Source: Candidatus Gastranaerophilales bacterium (GTDB taxonomy: Bacteria; Cyanobacteriota; Vampirovibrionia; Gastranaerophilales; Gastranaerophilaceae). From it: a stretch of DNA of 64,000 nt. The DNA lies in NCBI GenBank assembly GCA_944323265.1, contig CALURX010000002.1:1-64000 (forward strand), read 5' to 3'. The notes under the pieces were generated by a model. That model did not search any database and was not told where the DNA came from. It saw nothing but the letters and a program-made list of their open reading frames with translations. Made by a program: the position numbers and the translations under genes. How positions within the stretch are numbered: position 1 is the first letter of the stretch; each line of letters starts with the position of its first letter. Positions 60,691 through 64,000 of the stretch are shown one piece after another.

Positions 60691-61080
60691 ATGACAGAAC
60701 CTAAAATAGCAAAAATACTTGATGAATATAATTTAGTACTAAATAAAGGTAAAAATGATAATATTGAAATTGGACAAAAATATTTAGTTTATCAACAAAC
60801 AGAAGAAATAAGAGATCCTGATACAGGGGATATTCTTGAATGTTTGTTTGTCCCTAAAGGAACAGGTATAATAATTAGAGTTCAAGATAAAATATCAATC
60901 CTTCGTTCAAATGAATGGGAAAAACCTTCTTCACTTGCAGAGGCTTTTGCTGTTTTTGCACAACCTCAAAAATTAAAAGCTTTCGATAGACCAGAAAGAG
61001 GAGATTGTGCCAAATTTATAGAACAAGTATCAAATGATATTGAAGAAGAAAATAGCGAGAATTCAGAAATTGAAGATTAA
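60691..61080 (+). CDS. Small protein, FlgT C-terminal-like strand pattern
   Basis: The 129-residue protein starts with a beta-rich segment (KIAKILDEYNLVLNKGKNDN, IEIGQKYLVYQQTEEIRDPD, TGDILECLFVPKGTGIIIRV), the pattern of FlgT_C-like or similar small beta-barrels, in which 'KG...I..G..F.VY......DP.TGE' recurs. The tail is acidic (EEENSENSEIED). taaggga ribosome-binding site. Function unknown. Confidence 0.65.
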   Translation: MTEPKIAKILDEYNLVLNKGKNDNIEIGQKYLVYQQTEEIRDPDTGDILECLFVPKGTGIIIRVQDKISILRSNEWEKPSSLAEAFAVFAQPQKLKAFDRPERGDCAKFIEQVSNDIEEENSENSEIED

Positions 61081-61108
61081 ATAAAGAGTTATACTTATAG
61101 GTTAAATA

Positions 61109-62122
61109 TTGTTAGAGCAAGATTATTCAAAACATTCTAAATACAAACAAAGTGCTTTTTCCTTAGACATGGGTAGTCCTACTAGAGGTTTTATAAAAGT
61201 CAATAATAAACTATATGTTGTCTGTGATGATAATATAAGTTTAATTGAAACAGGTATTGAGAAAGACCCTCAAAATAAATATCCATTTGCTCCAAATACT
61301 TCACAAAAAGTGTTGAATAAAGGGGTAAAAAGTGAGGTAGTAAAAGAAATTTATGATTTATTTGAATCAATTAAAAATAGAGAATTAGGTCAATATAAGT
61401 GTATAACTTTAAAAAAAACTCTTGATATAGAAAAGAGTAAATCAGTACTTTGGGAAATTCTTATTAACCTTTCATCTTTTGAAGATTCCTATAAAGAATT
61501 AATAAATTCATATAATCGTCAGATTGAAACTATAAATAATGAGAGCTTTGTTGGTAACAATTTTGAAGTAAAAGCTTTTATACCAAATATTGATAAAAAA
61601 GTGAAAGATTTTATTGTTTCAGATGCAGGGGGGGTATTAAATAAGTTAACAAATTTGTTAATCATTTTTTATGATAAAAACTTATCAAAAAATAAAAAAG
61701 ATAAAATACTACAAAATGATAAACGTTTATTCTTCGCCTTGGATAGTTTATCAAGCCTTGGATTAATAGATAAAAATTCAAGTATTTATAAATATATAAA
61801 AAAACAAAATGATGATTTTTTAAACGAGTTTATTGATATTAGAAATGCACTTAAGCATAAACAAGAAACTAAATTTGTAAAAATTAGAAATTTTAGTTTA
61901 GGTGCTGATAGACATTTAATTCCACCAATATGGGAAATTAATGTAAAGGGAAATGCCTGTGCAAAAGATTTAATTAAAGATATTGTTATGTACTCACAAA
62001 AAATATTTAGTTTAGTTATATGTTTTATACGTTTGTTATTAATTGAGCAAATAGATTCGTACTATATCATAGAAAATGGAGCGATTTATTATATGCCACC
62101 TAAAAGCAAAAGAAATAATTAA
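61109..62122 (+). CDS. HEPN-like protein, third gene of the cluster
   Basis: A 337-residue protein starting at a TTG (61109), or at ATG 61169. It is soluble and helical. NDDFLNEFIDIRNALKHKQE near residue 245 has an R-x3-5-H pattern seen in HEPN or Apea/MAE-like domains (RNALKH). The first 60 residues are beta-rich (FSLDMGSPTRGFIKVNNKLY). Family not identified. Its placement with two other unknown genes beside Abi_2 suggests a defence role. Confidence 0.6.
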   Translation: MLEQDYSKHSKYKQSAFSLDMGSPTRGFIKVNNKLYVVCDDNISLIETGIEKDPQNKYPFAPNTSQKVLNKGVKSEVVKEIYDLFESIKNRELGQYKCITLKKTLDIEKSKSVLWEILINLSSFEDSYKELINSYNRQIETINNESFVGNNFEVKAFIPNIDKKVKDFIVSDAGGVLNKLTNLLIIFYDKNLSKNKKDKILQNDKRLFFALDSLSSLGLIDKNSSIYKYIKKQNDDFLNEFIDIRNALKHKQETKFVKIRNFSLGADRHLIPPIWEINVKGNACAKDLIKDIVMYSQKIFSLVICFIRLLLIEQIDSYYIIENGAIYYMPPKSKRNN

Positions 62123-62126
62123 AACC

Positions 62127-62246
62127 TACATTTTTTCATACAAAATTTTTTCAACTTCCAAATCCAAAAACTGTGGATTTCTGACATACTTCAATCCTGT
62201 GCCGTTAGGCGATTTTAACTATTTCGAGTTTTAAGTCGTATGTCAA
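62127..62246. repeat. Right-end arm of the second element (copy 2)
   Basis: Copy of 58086-58205 (see that entry). It ends at gtcaa; what follows is ggtccaaaaata rather than the tRNA core. It marks the probable right limit of the second, smaller element. Confidence 0.78.
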
Positions 62247-62251
62247 GGTCC

Positions 62252-62290
62252 AAAAATAAAAGGTTCATCTTTGATGAACCTTTTATTTTT
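62252..62290. terminator. Bidirectional terminator
   Basis: An 18-bp perfect stem begins aaaaataaaaggttcatc and its complement follows after three bases (62273-62290). A and T runs flank both sides, so it can end transcripts from either direction, notably the minus-strand DUF1643 gene. Confidence 0.92.
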
Positions 62291-62333
62291 GGTTTAAGTT
62301 TATGGTAGGTACGCTATACAAAGTTGAAAACAA

Positions 62334-62936
62334 TTATTTCCGATTTAATGTAGCTTTGCCCACTCTGCCTGGCTCAATATATTTTTTTAAATCAAACTTT
62401 TCAAACTCAGCTTCTATAGCAGTCGTAACCGGATGGCGCGGATTAATGGATTTGGCTTGTATCCAATTAATCTTTAACCCTTCGTTTTTCAAAGCCTCAT
62501 ATAGTTTATTAAGAGCACATTTAAAATATTGCTTTTCTTCAATTGAACTTCCCCAGGCGCACCATACGTCAAAAGAATTACCATTGTAATATTGACTTAT
62601 CTTTATTAATACATCTTTAATTATCCCTAAATTTTCATCAGACAAATGAGAATCTGCTTCATTAGGTAACTTACTAACATCTTCGCTCACTTCGGGATAT
62701 AAATTTAGCATTATCCAGCTATCATACTTTTTATTGTATTCTTGAATAGCCTTAACCCTATCAATAGTTTTATCCGTTTTATCCTCTACATTAATAGCAT
62801 CACTTGGGTTAGTTCCAATACAAATAAGCGGTCTATCACCTGTTGTTCCTAGAATATATCGATAATTTTTTTCTTTTCCTTTATAATAGTATTCTTTTGT
62901 GTTCTCTTCCAAATAATCATTCAAACTTTCAATCAT
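62334..62936 (-). CDS. DUF1643 family protein
   Basis: The 200-residue protein has the DUF1643 pattern: YRYILGTTGDRPLICIGTNP, SDAINVEDKTDKTIDRVKAI, YDSWIMLNLYPEVSE, FDVWCAWGSS and a late NWIQAKSINPRHPV. The family is common in mobile or accessory DNA; its reaction is unknown. agaaaggaga ribosome-binding site upstream. It is transcribed towards the element boundary and may be the first host gene. Confidence 0.88.
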   Translation of the reverse strand: MIESLNDYLEENTKEYYYKGKEKNYRYILGTTGDRPLICIGTNPSDAINVEDKTDKTIDRVKAIQEYNKKYDSWIMLNLYPEVSEDVSKLPNEADSHLSDENLGIIKDVLIKISQYYNGNSFDVWCAWGSSIEEKQYFKCALNKLYEALKNEGLKINWIQAKSINPRHPVTTAIEAEFEKFDLKKYIEPGRVGKATLNRK

Positions 62937-62962
62937 AGTTTTCTCCTTTCTTATTGTTTCGG

Positions 62963-64000
62963 TTAACTAAAAATATCCGGGTTTAATTCGATTGAGGGAT
63001 AATTCTGTTGAAGATAGGCTTTGATTTGAGGATAAACTGTTTCATGATTGTTAAGAATTGAACATATCACAATATCAGGTTTCAGTTCCTTCAGTTGTTC
63101 AACAGGATAAATTGTATAATCTCCCATCCTCTTGTAGTGTCTTTGGGTATTTTTATCTATAATACCAAGAATATTTTTATTCTTAATATTGTACTTTTGC
63201 AAAAGGTTAGACAAAAAACAACTTGCACCCCAGAAGACTATTTTTTTCTTCGAATATTTTAGTAGAAATAAAAGTTTTCGATTATTGTATAAGGAAATCA
63301 GGTATCTTAAAACTATGAAATTAACAGCTTGAAATCTTAGTTCTGCAAAAATATTTCTTAAAGTGAATTTTTTAGGTGAGTTTACAGCTTTTTCAAACCA
63401 ATTTTCAGCTTTAATTCGTTCTTTATTAATCACATCCTCAATTTTATCTCTGTCATATTCTGCAAAAAGGTCTTTTTTGGTATAAATTTCATTCCAGCTG
63501 TTTACAAAGAGTTTTTCTATGTCAAAAAGTTCTATCAGACTGTCAAATCTTGCCGGAGCAAGCTCTGAATCTTTCACGCAAAGAACTTTTTTATTGAAAA
63601 TAAGAGAAAAACACATTCCATGGAAAGAATTTGTAATCACAAAATCCGCATTTTTTATTGCTGATAAAAACTCCTCCGGCGGAATTTCCCCATTAATTAA
63701 ATCAATCGATTCCTTATTGTATTTGGTCTTTAAAAACTCTTTTACTTTCAATATTTCGTCATTAGAATGGAAAATATATGTTACAATTTTACCTTGATAC
63801 TTACTTCCGGTATCAGATGCCATATCATTCCACAGAGATTTATCAACCAAAAACACCGGATCAATAATATACTCAGCCTTGATATTGAATTCTTTTTTAC
63901 ATATATCAACGCCGGAAGTTTCTCTTGTTGAAATATAATCAAATCTCTGTATGACTGTTGAGTATGCTTTTTTATCTATAAATCGCAGTTTATCAAGATT
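62963..64000 (-). CDS. Polysaccharide pyruvyl transferase-family protein (5' end outside the window)
   Basis: The frame is open to the window edge, giving at least 346 codons. The N-terminal part matches polysaccharide pyruvyl transferase-like proteins (AYSTVIQRFDYISTRETSGV, EFLSAIKNADFVITNSFHGM, CFSLIFNKKVLCVKDSELAP). The last 110 residues are a different domain with a Rossmann-like start (KKKIVFWGASCFLSNLLQKY, GIIDKNTQRHYKRMGDYTIY, KPDIVICSIL), typical of sugar-polymer proteins that refer to modified sugars. It would act in surface polysaccharide synthesis, like the LicD and TagD-type genes left of the insertion. Confidence 0.88.
   Translation of the reverse strand, partial: NLDKLRFIDKKAYSTVIQRFDYISTRETSGVDICKKEFNIKAEYIIDPVFLVDKSLWNDMASDTGSKYQGKIVTYIFHSNDEILKVKEFLKTKYNKESIDLINGEIPPEEFLSAIKNADFVITNSFHGMCFSLIFNKKVLCVKDSELAPARFDSLIELFDIEKLFVNSWNEIYTKKDLFAEYDRDKIEDVINKERIKAENWFEKAVNSPKKFTLRNIFAELRFQAVNFIVLRYLISLYNNRKLLFLLKYSKKKIVFWGASCFLSNLLQKYNIKNKNILGIIDKNTQRHYKRMGDYTIYPVEQLKELKPDIVICSILNNHETVYPQIKAYLQQNYPSIELNPDIFS

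Noticed and set aside
62240-62260. ggtccaaaa after the second right arm as a restored tRNA-Ala 3' end
   Set aside because: It does not pair with the tRNA-Ala acceptor strand, so the original right half-site remains undefined.

Overview
The window is AT-rich bacterial chromosome carrying a nearly complete temperate phage and a stack of smaller, partly decayed accessory elements next to a tRNA-Ala gene. Host genes at the edges are gyrB (with the long insertion seen in many Gram-negative-type GyrB proteins), a PLP-dependent 'aluminium resistance'/methionine gamma-lyase-family protein, TagD-like and LicD-like surface-polymer genes, and at the far end a polysaccharide pyruvyl transferase-family protein cut by the window edge. 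Short intergenic repeats (a 77-bp exact direct repeat, a 99-bp imperfect repeat built of heptads) are typical of a host chromosome, but I cannot assign the species from this window. A low-GC, host-associated diderm is a guess.

Pr. 1-7.2 kb: host genes. 7.19-7.27 kb: tRNA-Ala(UGC), whose 3' end is the integration site. 7.26-58.2 kb: prophage. Its large serine integrase reads into the tRNA 3' end, followed by a lysogeny switch (repressor, operator/promoter, Cro-like gene), an ~850-nt gene-free region dense in hairpins that looks like a giant structured RNA, a replication module (DnaD-like initiator, DnaC-like loader, RecU-like resolvase, ParB-like protein), a long run of small early genes with an HNH endonuclease, three DNA methyltransferase genes, an ASCH protein and a toxin-antitoxin pair, then a lambda-type head module (Nu1-like and GpA-like terminase, portal, ClpP-like protease with nested scaffold, decoration protein, capsid E) joined to a P2-type contractile tail (sheath, tube, frameshifting E/E' chaperone, tape measure, X, D, V, W, J, I).

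The tail fibre/receptor protein ends in the variable repeat of a diversity-generating retroelement (DGR). The variable repeat differs from a downstream template only at template adenines, a reverse transcriptase with YMDD and GFYPSQ motifs follows, and unusually there are two full-length templates in tandem, plus a degenerate third. Lysis-type genes (papain-like enzyme, membrane protein, amidase) close the phage module.

55-58.2 kb holds cargo: an Mrr-like restriction enzyme, a HEPN/AbiU2-like protein, a small gene with an early stop codon and a DUF3800 protein. At 58.2 kb the tRNA 3'-end core recurs, followed by the C-terminal relic of a second serine recombinase and a second cargo set (Abi_2 protein, and a three-gene membrane/FlgT-like/HEPN-like cluster) to about 62.25 kb. 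The right ends of both elements share a 120-bp arm, which argues for tandem integration at one tRNA site.

The points most worth a second look are the giant RNA candidate, the two-template DGR, a small conserved RNA motif found twice ahead of methyltransferase-containing gene groups (the second with a 15-bp helix covering the start codon), and the uncharacterised three-gene cluster at 60.1-62.1 kb.
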